A DNA stretch of 64,000 bases from the NCBI GenBank assembly GCA_946965045.2, contig OX337235.1:1999508-2063507 (forward strand), written 5' to 3'. A program made the translations under genes and the position numbers. The stretch comes from Epithemia pelagica (taxonomy: Eukaryota; Bacillariophyta; Bacillariophyceae; Surirellales; Surirellaceae). The notes beneath the pieces were generated by a model. The model had not been told where the DNA came from. It saw only the letters and a list, made by a program, of their open reading frames with translations, and searched no databases. Positions 1-8,466 of the stretch are shown one piece after another; within the stretch, counting starts at the first letter, position 1, and the number at the start of each line of letters is the position of its first letter.

Positions 1-395
1 TTACGTACCTTTTAGCACATCTCACATTAGGGTTTTGAATACTAAAATTTTGCCGCTCATACTTTAGTCCAATATTTCAAAGTGTATATCTTAATTTGGC
101 GAGGCATATATTGAACCAATCGAAAGAGCATTCAAAGACGAGTTGATCTATGTAACGAACTCAAATTGGGACCCCTCTGAAATATCCGTGCCCACAATGG
201 AATCAGTCTTAAATGTTGTTCGCCTCCTTCTCCTTCCACAATGAAGAATGAAGGCAGATTTGTTGGCAGAGCGAGATCCCTTCCAGTTCCATACAATATC
301 CATTTGTCATCGAGGGAAATATCGAGCCGGGCCTGGGCTTGTAGCCAGAGAGAGAAGATTGGTGAAGTCTTACTGTGTGGCTGAGAAAAATCCGC
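1..395. other. 5' edge of window, no gene recognised
   Basis: This stretch lies upstream of the PEX11-like gene. Open frames crossing it are short and run in other frames through the N-terminal region of that gene. No RNA gene, repeat or clear promoter element is visible. It presumably holds the promoter and 5' leader of the PEX11-like gene. Confidence 0.4.
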
Positions 396-1511
396 ATGTC
401 GTCACGTGGTCGTCGAAGGCACGAGATGCCATCTTCCGAGGTACCGACCCTTGTTCCTGTTTCGGTCGAGGATGATGATGAAGAAGACGACAACCATGAA
501 AACAAATTCGATTCGAGCTCGCTTCGCCACGGCTGCAGTTCTGACAGTAACATGGACAAGAACGTTAATAGCGCTAGCACATGCACTAGGACCAACTCGA
601 CATGCTCGACAGAAAGTGCTTGGAGAACGGCAAGAACTGAGAAACCCGTTTACAAGTACGTTGGTACGAGTGGATGGCTTGTTCATGGGGTACGGCTAGT
701 CCTGAAATCCTACACCCAATACATGGCGGTAGCGGGCAATCCCGACAAGGGTTTGAAATTTTTACAATACACCTTGTGGTTTGCCTCCCACATCTGTAGA
801 AGTGCTTCTACGGTGCCGTCGAGACGACCGATTGGCACTTTTGCGAACGTATCGCTTTTCTTTTCAAAGCTCTCGTCGCACCTTTCCTTGACCCGTTGTG
901 GGTTGCGATTGTTGGAATTTCCCGTGGCCCTGGAAGCCTTGGTCCACAATAGTTGGATGGTACAAAGTCGGACTCTTTCGTCGTCACATTTTGCCGGATG
1001 GGACAACATACTCGGTCGTCTCTTGGCAATGAGCATGTGTCTGTACTACCCAATGGAACACATTGCCTTGTTCCATTCCGTAGTAGCCACCAGGCGCTTG
1101 CCAAACTCGGAGAAGCTGCGACCTCCTCAAGAGTGGTGGTCAATGTGGAGTTGTCGGCGATGGCTAGCATTTACAGTCCTCGAACTTTTCCAATGCGCAT
1201 TGCAGTGTCACGAACTACGACAAGAACAAAAACGTGCGCTCTCGATCCAAAGCAACAAGCCGGAGGATGTTTCTCCTTCCTCAGACGTAAACATTGACCA
1301 GAACCATAAAGCGCAACGACATTTGCAGTTGCAAGTCCTCCGAAATATTTTGTGTACACTTCCCGCTCTTCATCGCTCCTTACCTCACTGTGACACAAAG
1401 CCATGGCTACCACCCACGTCGGTCCAATTTCTTCTTTGGTTGGAATCGTTAGTTTGCGTCTATCAATCCACTTTTGCTTTCTGCACCACCCACAAGAACA
1501 AGACAGACTAG
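396..1511 (+). CDS. PEX11-like peroxisomal biogenesis protein
   Basis: Single-exon frame of 371 residues from the first ATG (396); the frame extends seven codons upstream but only from a GTG. After a polar, acidic N-terminus (about residues 1-85) comes a block typical of PEX11 proteins: a glycine/asparagine-led KGLKFLQYTLWF segment, then LSLTRCGLRLLEFPVALEAL, then a WDNILGRLLAMSMCLYYPMEH helix. In PEX11 these amphipathic and hydrophobic helices bind and elongate the peroxisomal membrane before fission. The C-terminal third again has long hydrophobic helices. PEX11 proteins are usually about 230-260 residues, so this one carries an extra N-terminal extension. It faces the DUF3119 gene tail to tail. 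The family call rests on motif reading and is fairly confident; the subtype (PEX11A/B/C) is not decided. Confidence 0.7.
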   Translation: MSSRGRRRHEMPSSEVPTLVPVSVEDDDEEDDNHENKFDSSSLRHGCSSDSNMDKNVNSASTCTRTNSTCSTESAWRTARTEKPVYKYVGTSGWLVHGVRLVLKSYTQYMAVAGNPDKGLKFLQYTLWFASHICRSASTVPSRRPIGTFANVSLFFSKLSSHLSLTRCGLRLLEFPVALEALVHNSWMVQSRTLSSSHFAGWDNILGRLLAMSMCLYYPMEHIALFHSVVATRRLPNSEKLRPPQEWWSMWSCRRWLAFTVLELFQCALQCHELRQEQKRALSIQSNKPEDVSPSSDVNIDQNHKAQRHLQLQVLRNILCTLPALHRSLPHCDTKPWLPPTSVQFLLWLESLVCVYQSTFAFCTTHKNKTD

Positions 1512-1828
1512 AGTGTGACTTCTCTGAGATCCACACATTCATGACCATGTAGAGGGGTCGGATGAGGTCGGAGGTTGGTATATGGTAAGGAAGTGCGACT
1601 TGGCAGTCCTTTCTTTGACCTTGAAAAGGCACATGCATATAAGGGGAAGGGAGTAAAGGACACGTCATCAGCCTCTACCACTTTCCTATTAATGGGTGAT
1701 GATCATTGAAAGCCTACGGTAGAAATGACTGTGGCATGAAAGACATGAAAATGAGGGTAAGGAATCAAACTACGGTATACAAACACTGGGCGGACGGGTG
1801 TTAGCCTTTCGATAATCAACTTCTACTC
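1512..1828. other. Convergent intergenic spacer
   Basis: A 317-bp gap between two genes that converge. It must contain both 3' UTRs and polyadenylation signals. No open frame, repeat or RNA gene stands out. Confidence 0.4.
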
Positions 1829-2644
1829 TCAAATCCGCTTGCAACCACGTCTCTCAAATTCCTCTCGCAATTGTTCCGCATTCGCAATGGCGGCAAAAAA
1901 ATGAACTTGCCCTGGAAGGGCCTGACCCGCTTCAATCTTGGCAGGATCATTGGCAAACTTCCCTGGTCCCTCATCCCAGAACTCTGGTGGTGTTTGATCT
2001 TCTTTGAAATAGACAGTAATGGGGCCGACCGGTCCATCAATCCATCCCTTGGGGAAGAAATCGTAATTGAAAATTCGGTCCGTGTCCCATCGATTGGCTC
2101 CCCCCACAAAGACATTGTCAAAACTGTCCAACGAATTCAATTGTCCATTTGGCAAAATTGTCACCAATTCGAAAGATGTTTCATCAAAGACAAACCTGAA
2201 GCAAAGCGTTTGAATCAAGAAAAATACACCCAGCAGTGTAAATATGGGACCCAACAGCAATACTGGAAGAAAATGGAACAAACCACCCACAGATAAGAAT
2301 AACAGTGCCAAGCGAAAATCGGGCTCGATTACGACCACTTCAGGATATAATGGCTCTTGCTCAAATTGTTCCTCTTCTGGATCTCTGCCGAAGAAACCAA
2401 ACGCGTTTAATCTCGTTGTGACGACCGAGTGCCTTGATGCAGAGGGAACCGTCAAGAATTTGGCGGCGTTCAAATTGTTGGATGAGGTAAAAATTTGCGG
2501 TTGAGGATGATGTGGACCAGCGTCTCGACCATTTCGAACGGCTCTAGTCCCTACGCACGATGGTGATGAGACAAAAGCAAATGCACAAAACTGTTCTGTC
2601 ACCAGAGCAATAATGACAACCCTCAAGGTAGTCCAGCCGATCAT
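1829..2644 (-). CDS. DUF3119 family protein, probably plastid-targeted
   Basis: The ATG at 2644 gives 271 residues and puts a clean signal peptide at the N-terminus (MIGWTTLRVVIIALV..., ending near CAFAF). An upstream ATG would bury that signal. The phenylalanine just after the predicted cleavage region resembles the ASAFAP-type bipartite leader used for import into secondary plastids of diatoms. The mature part has two hydrophobic helices (LALLFLSVGGLFHFLPVLLL and the following GPIFTLLGVFFLIQT) and then the polar LCFRFVFDETSFEL region, a tryptophan/asparagine-rich block (NRWDTDRIFNYDFFPKGW) and PITVYFKEDQTPPEF. That order matches DUF3119, a family of cyanobacteria and plastid-bearing eukaryotes of unknown role. 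A mobile element (A) sits only about 90 bp upstream of this start and may have displaced part of the promoter. Confidence 0.75.
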   Translation of the reverse strand: MIGWTTLRVVIIALVTEQFCAFAFVSSPSCVGTRAVRNGRDAGPHHPQPQIFTSSNNLNAAKFLTVPSASRHSVVTTRLNAFGFFGRDPEEEQFEQEPLYPEVVVIEPDFRLALLFLSVGGLFHFLPVLLLGPIFTLLGVFFLIQTLCFRFVFDETSFELVTILPNGQLNSLDSFDNVFVGGANRWDTDRIFNYDFFPKGWIDGPVGPITVYFKEDQTPPEFWDEGPGKFANDPAKIEAGQALPGQVHFFAAIANAEQLREEFERRGCKRI

Positions 2645-2737
2645 CGTTAACTCAAGTATTGACACACCTTCCGACGGATCTTTTGGGAGACAGAGACCCA
2701 ACATCAGCGCGACTTTCAGAAATGATAGTGTCGGAAT

Positions 2738-2838
2738 ACCCCCAAGCAGGGGTGAGTCCCACGTGATTGAATACGCTGCGCTTGTATTCCCTTACTCACC
2801 CCCAAGGCGCGTCGGCTGCTCCCAACTTTGACACAAAC
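2738..2838 (+). repeat. Element A left TIR, outer part
   Basis: Outer 101 bp of the left inverted repeat, cut off from its inner part (11995-12143) by the copia I insertion. The retrotransposon entered inside the TTTGACACAAAC motif and duplicated caaac. Contains the terminal CCCCC/GGGG hairpin and the second ACTCACCCCC arm. Confidence 0.85.
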
Positions 2839-3340
2839 AGTCGCAGTTTATGTTTTTAGCACCAGTCGCGTTTCCAAATTTGTATTTGTGTTTTGAAATA
2901 TTGAATTTGCACGACTGGCAGTTTGTGTTGCATGACCCAATGATATAAGCCTACATGTCGGAATCCGCGCATGCATAACGCGCAGGATGGGCTTTGGCGC
3001 CACAGAACGCCGGGCCACTCGCCGTTTGTGTCTACGACACTCATGTTTTGCTAACTAACCTATGACACAACAAACAACAAATGAGATAACTATCGTCCAT
3101 TTGAATCAAGCTGTGCGTTGCAAGATAGCAGATCAATTCCTGGAAACCAAAGCGAGGAATCAAAATGAGGAACTCAAGATCACTTTGTTTACTCTATAGC
3201 TTTAATCATAATATCGATACAGGAGTTTTTGCAACGCAAAAGACTTCTAGGTTGGTGTGGAGACTTGATCAATCTCCACCCCGACTACGCGGTATTACCC
3301 TAGCTATTAGTATACCCAGTGTATGCTAGTGACTCTGACA
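2839..3340 (+). repeat. Copia I 5' LTR
   Basis: 502 bp, starting AGTCGCAGTTTATG and ending TAGTGACTCTGACA. It lacks the usual TG start but ends in CA. The boundaries are fixed by comparison with the 3' copy and by the caaac duplication. Confidence 0.95.
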
Positions 3341-3573
3341 GGTTATTACGCCCAAATTACAGCCTAACCCGCTACCGTTTCCTCTGTTTCTAGCCCAACG
3401 ACCATCATCGTCGGACTACCCCTTCTCGAGATTTTTGACAGGCCAACAAGCTGTCTACCCCAAGCGACGCTTCGCCATCGACTCTAGGGAGCCACTTCTC
3501 CTTTGAGCCAATTGAAGAAGAAATCGTCTTCAACAGTTCCAGTTCTCACGGAAACGCCTCGGACACCTCCAGC

Positions 3574-6500
3574 ATGGCAAGTTCTGAAACTACACCCAAG
3601 CCCACTTTCAAGCCACCCAAGCCCACAATGGGCGATCTTGTTCAACTCGACGAGTACAAGTGGGCGGCTTGGACCAGCGGAAAGCCTCTCCCCACCTGGA
3701 AAGGACTCGACCCAACCGCCAAAACCTACCCTGCAACTCCTCACCAACGACGATTCGGCAAAGACATCACCGGATTCGAGACTCGCTGCAGTGGATTGTC
3801 AATTCGTTACAAAAAGGGAGACAACCTCCACGAATTTATGAAGCGTCTCAACGACATCTTCGTACTCCGAGGTCTCGACACCATCTGCTACCTCGCCGAT
3901 CCAGCCAACCCAAAAGAGATGCGACACATTGTCAATGAGCACACTCGCTTTAACCTCAAGCTTGTGCAGAAGGCAGCCCCTGTGCACTGCGCCAACTTTG
4001 ACCCATATGATTCAGAGAACGACACCGCTGCACGCATGTGTCTCCTCGACTCTGTCGAACTGAAGATTCGCAAGATGTTAGAAACAAAGACGAACACAAC
4101 GGACTCCTTTCTCGTTACCTGGATGACTTTTATTAACCTTCTCCAATCCGACTCGGTTCAGAAATACGATGCTCTATCCGCCAAGATCGCAAGCCGAACC
4201 CCATTCATGTATCCAGGGCAGAACATCTCTGAAATGGCTGCACACATGAAGGCAGATTGTGAGGATCTGTTTGCATCAGGATTTTACAAACAAACACTTA
4301 CCTTGTCCGTTCTCCAAGCCTTTGCACTCGCAAATGGAGATCCCCTGTACAACCTTGGATTGTTGAATCTGTACCCACAAGTTCAGCAACGAATTCTCGA
4401 GATTCGATACATGACAGAACAAGACCAACAAGATACTCTTGATAAAGAAGGACTCTCTTTTGCCCACATCTGTGACAAAGCCGAAGCTCTGTACATGGAT
4501 GCCATGAACCTCAAGAAATGGCCAGCTTCCACCCACAACAAAGACTCCAAGACACCTCCTGCAGCCTTTGCCAACCTCTCGGAAGTACAAGCCATGGCCC
4601 TTCGTCAACACATGGGCGACACCCCCTTGTCGAAAGGAGCATGTCTAATTTGTGGCAGTTTCGACCACTGGGCGAAAGATTGTCCCCACAAAAGTTCCAA
4701 GCAAGCTTCCGGACCACGCGCACACTCGCGCGGTGGCAGTCGCGGATCTCTCAACCAGAAACCCAAGGGAAACTCCAATCGCACCTCCAGAAGCAACAAC
4801 AAGACAACCACCAAATCAAACTCGGGATCCTCCGTCAACTGGAAGTACCAAGCACCCTCCCAAGGACAGTCCGAAACGAAGACAGTCGAAGGGAAAACTT
4901 GGTACTGGTGCGCCCACTGCGGCCGATGGACCGGCACCCACTCCACGGCACAGCACTCGGATGACTACAAGGGGCACTCCAAGTCCAACAAGAAAACATC
5001 CAACCCTGGCGGAATCACAGCCCCTCAGGCAAACATGATCTCCCTAGATCTTGATGCTGGCGCCTGGGCAGCACGATTTCCCGTCCGAAACCTCCTCTCA
5101 GTCGAAGATTTTGACTCTGTCGCTCCTGATCAAACCCAAGACGACATCGACAGCATGCCATCCATCCCTGACTCGTTCTGGGACACGTTCTCCGCATCGG
5201 GCCCCGAAGATGATGATGATAATGTGTCGATTGTTGTTTCAGAGGGAGAAGAACGTCGAGACACCACACAAAACGAGTCTCTCCTCAACAACACCGTTGA
5301 AACCACCGACATGTTGTTGGATACGAGACCGGTTGATTGTTGCGACGACGCCAAATCCAACGATGCAAGCGATGAAAGCTCCGCAACCACAGAACCGCCT
5401 CCACTGATTCCACGCTTTCAAGACAACGAAGAAGAGGATCCAGACTTGGCCTCTCTGTTCAGGAACGTCGATTCCGACCAAACCGACGAATCGGTCGAAC
5501 TCCCACCTCTCGTTCCACGACCAATCACACCCTATGGCCTTCATCAAGCTCCGGCAACATTTTGTCCCCTCACATTCATTGACCCCGACGACCTCTCAAT
5601 CGCAGAATCATCGGACGAAGAAGAAGACAACGATCCAAACGCCCCAAACCGAGATTTGATGGCTCTTCCACCCAACATCCGACAAGCCTTCATCCAAGCT
5701 GCAACGGATGAACTACGCCGCGTCATGAACCTGCACCGCATTGTTCATCCACCAGAAGACTCCGACGACGAAGCTACCGAGACAGGTGACACCGCAAGCA
5801 CCACCGACAACGATGCAGCCGACGGAGAAAATGACCAAGACGATGAAGAAGATGACGAAGAGGAAGAAGATGAAGACACCGACGACGACGACCCAAATGG
5901 AGACGCCGACGACGAAGCAGATGACAACGATCACGATGATGACAACAACGACGGAGCCTGCCCACCTACGATGGCAAACGAAACAAACAACGAGAGTGAG
6001 ACAGATGAAGAACAAGATCCAGCACCCGAACCACCGGACATCGACTTTACCGTAGATCTAAATAAACTGAATCTCACTGCCAAAGTGGCAACCATCAACT
6101 CACCTTGGAAAGAGTACAACAACTCAAATGTCGGCGAAACTGAACGAACCGACGACACCTGGTATGACTTCTATGAAGCAACATTCACATTCGACAAGAA
6201 TGCAGATCCACAGAACACTGACATCCACACGAAAATTCCGTCAGACTGTCCAGTGAATCACGAACAAGACCAAAAGGAACCGCCCAACTTCCATGAACAA
6301 GACCAAGCAACACCTGATAGGAAGATGCCGGCGATTCAAGACGATGAAGTATCCTCCATTGAGTGGGAAACGCCTCCCAGTACTAACAGTGCACTCTCGC
6401 CCAACAGCCTAGATCTGTCGTTCATCACCCCAACACGACTCTTCCACGCGCCGGGCGAGCCCTCAGCCCCCAAGAAACGTCCCTCCTCTCCCATTATTCC

Positions 6501-8301
6501 CTTTGCAACTCGTCAAAGGCAAATGATGGGAGAAGACGACCCAGCCATCCGTCAAGACCACATTGAGAGCCTAGTGGAGCACTTTATCCACACACACACG
6601 GCCTATCACAAAGAAGAAAATCCACGTTTGAAGAAGACTTTAGAACAACAACTACCTTCTCTCCAACAAAAACTGAAGGAAGCACTAACCGCTCTCCAAC
6701 TAGACGAGCAAGTACATCACAGCCGTCTCAGCATGGAAACACCAAGTCTGAGCAGTACCCTGCACACGGCATGGGAGTTGGCCACCATCTCTGACTATGG
6801 TGCCATCATCATCAAGCAGAACAAACAAGGACTCCCTGGTCATGCCATGGATATCACCATCAATCCAAATGACATCACCCCGGACTCCCACGACGAACAT
6901 CTGACTAACCTGCCCAGCAAACCAGCCGCCCATGTCGTGATCACCAAGTTTACGACAACACCGAAACGAAAGAAAAAGAAACCACTTCGTCTGAACCTTC
7001 CTTCTAATCCCAATCGTCATCAATTCTTTCCACCACTGACTTCTACAAGAACACTGATGATAACCGTGAAGCAAGGCGCTCTCACCGGTTTGCTCGGCAC
7101 TGGTTTGCTGTATATTGGTCCACATCTGGCTCCCAGAAAGGCACTCCCATACCTCTTTTCCTGTTTTGGAGGCGCTACAGCTGCTTTGCAGATTGTTCAC
7201 TCTTTGTCGCGTTCCCTCCACTCACCCGTGGACTGTCTCACCCACCGGTTGATTGTTACTTGTCTTCCACCCAACTCTGGCATGTCTTTGGTCCGCTCTG
7301 TTGGACGATGGCTGCGATCAGCACTCGGTCTCTGTACCACATCAGAGGGAGAATACCAACCAACCCATGCCATTGCTGTGGCACCAAAACCTCGCTCCCA
7401 CCAGGACCGACACCGATCTCACCCAAAGTCCAAACCACGGAAACCAAAACATCGACGAAACCGTAAGAAACACAAACGAGACAGGACAAACAAGACAACG
7501 ATTAGACCACTGCAAGGACCACAGCCACTTCCATCACTCATGAGCACCACCACCATACAGGCACATGCTTACACCATGAGCCAAAATCTGGCGCTCCAAG
7601 CTGCAATCAATCACCCACAAAAATTTCAGTCAGAAATGGAAGATAAACAAGCTTTTCTCCTCATTTGGGATTCAGGCGCAAGTGTCTCCATCACGAACGA
7701 CAAGAGCGATTTCATTCCAAACAAAGTGAGGGACGTACCTCCTGACTATCAGGTCCAAGGTTTGGCCGAAGGAGCACAAGTCGAAAGCCAAGGAGTCGTG
7801 GAATGGTACATCAAAGACGTCCATGGACGGCTAAGATGCATCGAACTCCTTGCTCTGTACATACCCGCAGCTGGCTGTCGGCTTCTCAGTACAAGCAGCC
7901 TCTTACAACGATACCAAGGGGAAACCATAAAAATCGAACCACAAGGACTCAAACTCAGCGGTGTGAGAAACGACCCTGCTCGAGGACCAATAAAAGTCGA
8001 AATCGAAGCCGAAAGCAACTTACCGAAAAGGATCTGCTACCACCGACTAGGAGTGAACCGTTCAGTCTCTGCATTCGTTGCCACTGTCACCACAGTCGAC
8101 GAACGAAACATAAACCTCTCAGCACCACAAAAGGTCTGGAGCCAATGGCACATCCGGTTTGGACATGCACCCTTCCGCGTCGTCCAGTTTGTTCTCCGCT
8201 CTGGTGTATTGTCGAATGATGAGTCGTCGCGACGACTCCACACTGCCGTCTGCAAACTGACAACTCCTCCGTTGTGTGCCGCTTGTCTTTATGGAAAATA
8301 A
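3574..8301 (+). CDS. Copia I Gag-protease and start of integrase
   Basis: 1,575 residues from the first ATG. Residues 1-350 form a capsid-like Gag. A zinc knuckle CLICGSFDHWAKDC starts at Cys357 and a second Cys/His cluster follows (CAHCGRWTGTHSTAQH). Residues about 500-1150 are acidic and low in complexity. A hydrophobic stretch around residues 1165-1220 (GALTGLLGTGLLYIGPH and following) could span a membrane. The aspartic protease active site is WDSGAS with Asp1366. The frame then enters the pre-integrase zinc-binding region (HIRFGHAP ... CAACLYGK) and stops at a TAA. The protein is unusually long for copia Gag because of the acidic insert. The stop lies inside a conserved domain, so it is most likely a recent inactivating change. 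Confidence 0.9.
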   Translation: MASSETTPKPTFKPPKPTMGDLVQLDEYKWAAWTSGKPLPTWKGLDPTAKTYPATPHQRRFGKDITGFETRCSGLSIRYKKGDNLHEFMKRLNDIFVLRGLDTICYLADPANPKEMRHIVNEHTRFNLKLVQKAAPVHCANFDPYDSENDTAARMCLLDSVELKIRKMLETKTNTTDSFLVTWMTFINLLQSDSVQKYDALSAKIASRTPFMYPGQNISEMAAHMKADCEDLFASGFYKQTLTLSVLQAFALANGDPLYNLGLLNLYPQVQQRILEIRYMTEQDQQDTLDKEGLSFAHICDKAEALYMDAMNLKKWPASTHNKDSKTPPAAFANLSEVQAMALRQHMGDTPLSKGACLICGSFDHWAKDCPHKSSKQASGPRAHSRGGSRGSLNQKPKGNSNRTSRSNNKTTTKSNSGSSVNWKYQAPSQGQSETKTVEGKTWYWCAHCGRWTGTHSTAQHSDDYKGHSKSNKKTSNPGGITAPQANMISLDLDAGAWAARFPVRNLLSVEDFDSVAPDQTQDDIDSMPSIPDSFWDTFSASGPEDDDDNVSIVVSEGEERRDTTQNESLLNNTVETTDMLLDTRPVDCCDDAKSNDASDESSATTEPPPLIPRFQDNEEEDPDLASLFRNVDSDQTDESVELPPLVPRPITPYGLHQAPATFCPLTFIDPDDLSIAESSDEEEDNDPNAPNRDLMALPPNIRQAFIQAATDELRRVMNLHRIVHPPEDSDDEATETGDTASTTDNDAADGENDQDDEEDDEEEEDEDTDDDDPNGDADDEADDNDHDDDNNDGACPPTMANETNNESETDEEQDPAPEPPDIDFTVDLNKLNLTAKVATINSPWKEYNNSNVGETERTDDTWYDFYEATFTFDKNADPQNTDIHTKIPSDCPVNHEQDQKEPPNFHEQDQATPDRKMPAIQDDEVSSIEWETPPSTNSALSPNSLDLSFITPTRLFHAPGEPSAPKKRPSSPIIPFATRQRQMMGEDDPAIRQDHIESLVEHFIHTHTAYHKEENPRLKKTLEQQLPSLQQKLKEALTALQLDEQVHHSRLSMETPSLSSTLHTAWELATISDYGAIIIKQNKQGLPGHAMDITINPNDITPDSHDEHLTNLPSKPAAHVVITKFTTTPKRKKKKPLRLNLPSNPNRHQFFPPLTSTRTLMITVKQGALTGLLGTGLLYIGPHLAPRKALPYLFSCFGGATAALQIVHSLSRSLHSPVDCLTHRLIVTCLPPNSGMSLVRSVGRWLRSALGLCTTSEGEYQPTHAIAVAPKPRSHQDRHRSHPKSKPRKPKHRRNRKKHKRDRTNKTTIRPLQGPQPLPSLMSTTTIQAHAYTMSQNLALQAAINHPQKFQSEMEDKQAFLLIWDSGASVSITNDKSDFIPNKVRDVPPDYQVQGLAEGAQVESQGVVEWYIKDVHGRLRCIELLALYIPAAGCRLLSTSSLLQRYQGETIKIEPQGLKLSGVRNDPARGPIKVEIEAESNLPKRICYHRLGVNRSVSAFVATVTTVDERNINLSAPQKVWSQWHIRFGHAPFRVVQFVLRSGVLSNDESSRRLHTAVCKLTTPPLCAACLYGK

Positions 8302-8466
8302 AAGACCAGGCACTCCCCAGGACAGAAAACCGTCAAAATACAAGACAAAGAAGGAGCCCTGAAAAAGAACCACCTTTTTCCCGGTCAACAAGTTTCAGCA
8401 GACCACTTCATCTGCTCGACAAAAGGACGCCTCTACACATCAAAAGGCAAAACCAAAGAAGAAGCA

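Noticed and set aside
2856-3044. 62-codon frame present twice (also 11510-11698)
   Set aside because: It is inside the LTRs, hence the duplication; no sign of coding constraint.
8299-8301. Programmed read-through at the copia I TAA
   Set aside because: The stop is within the conserved zinc-binding part of the integrase, not at a Gag/Pol border, and a single C-to-T change explains it.
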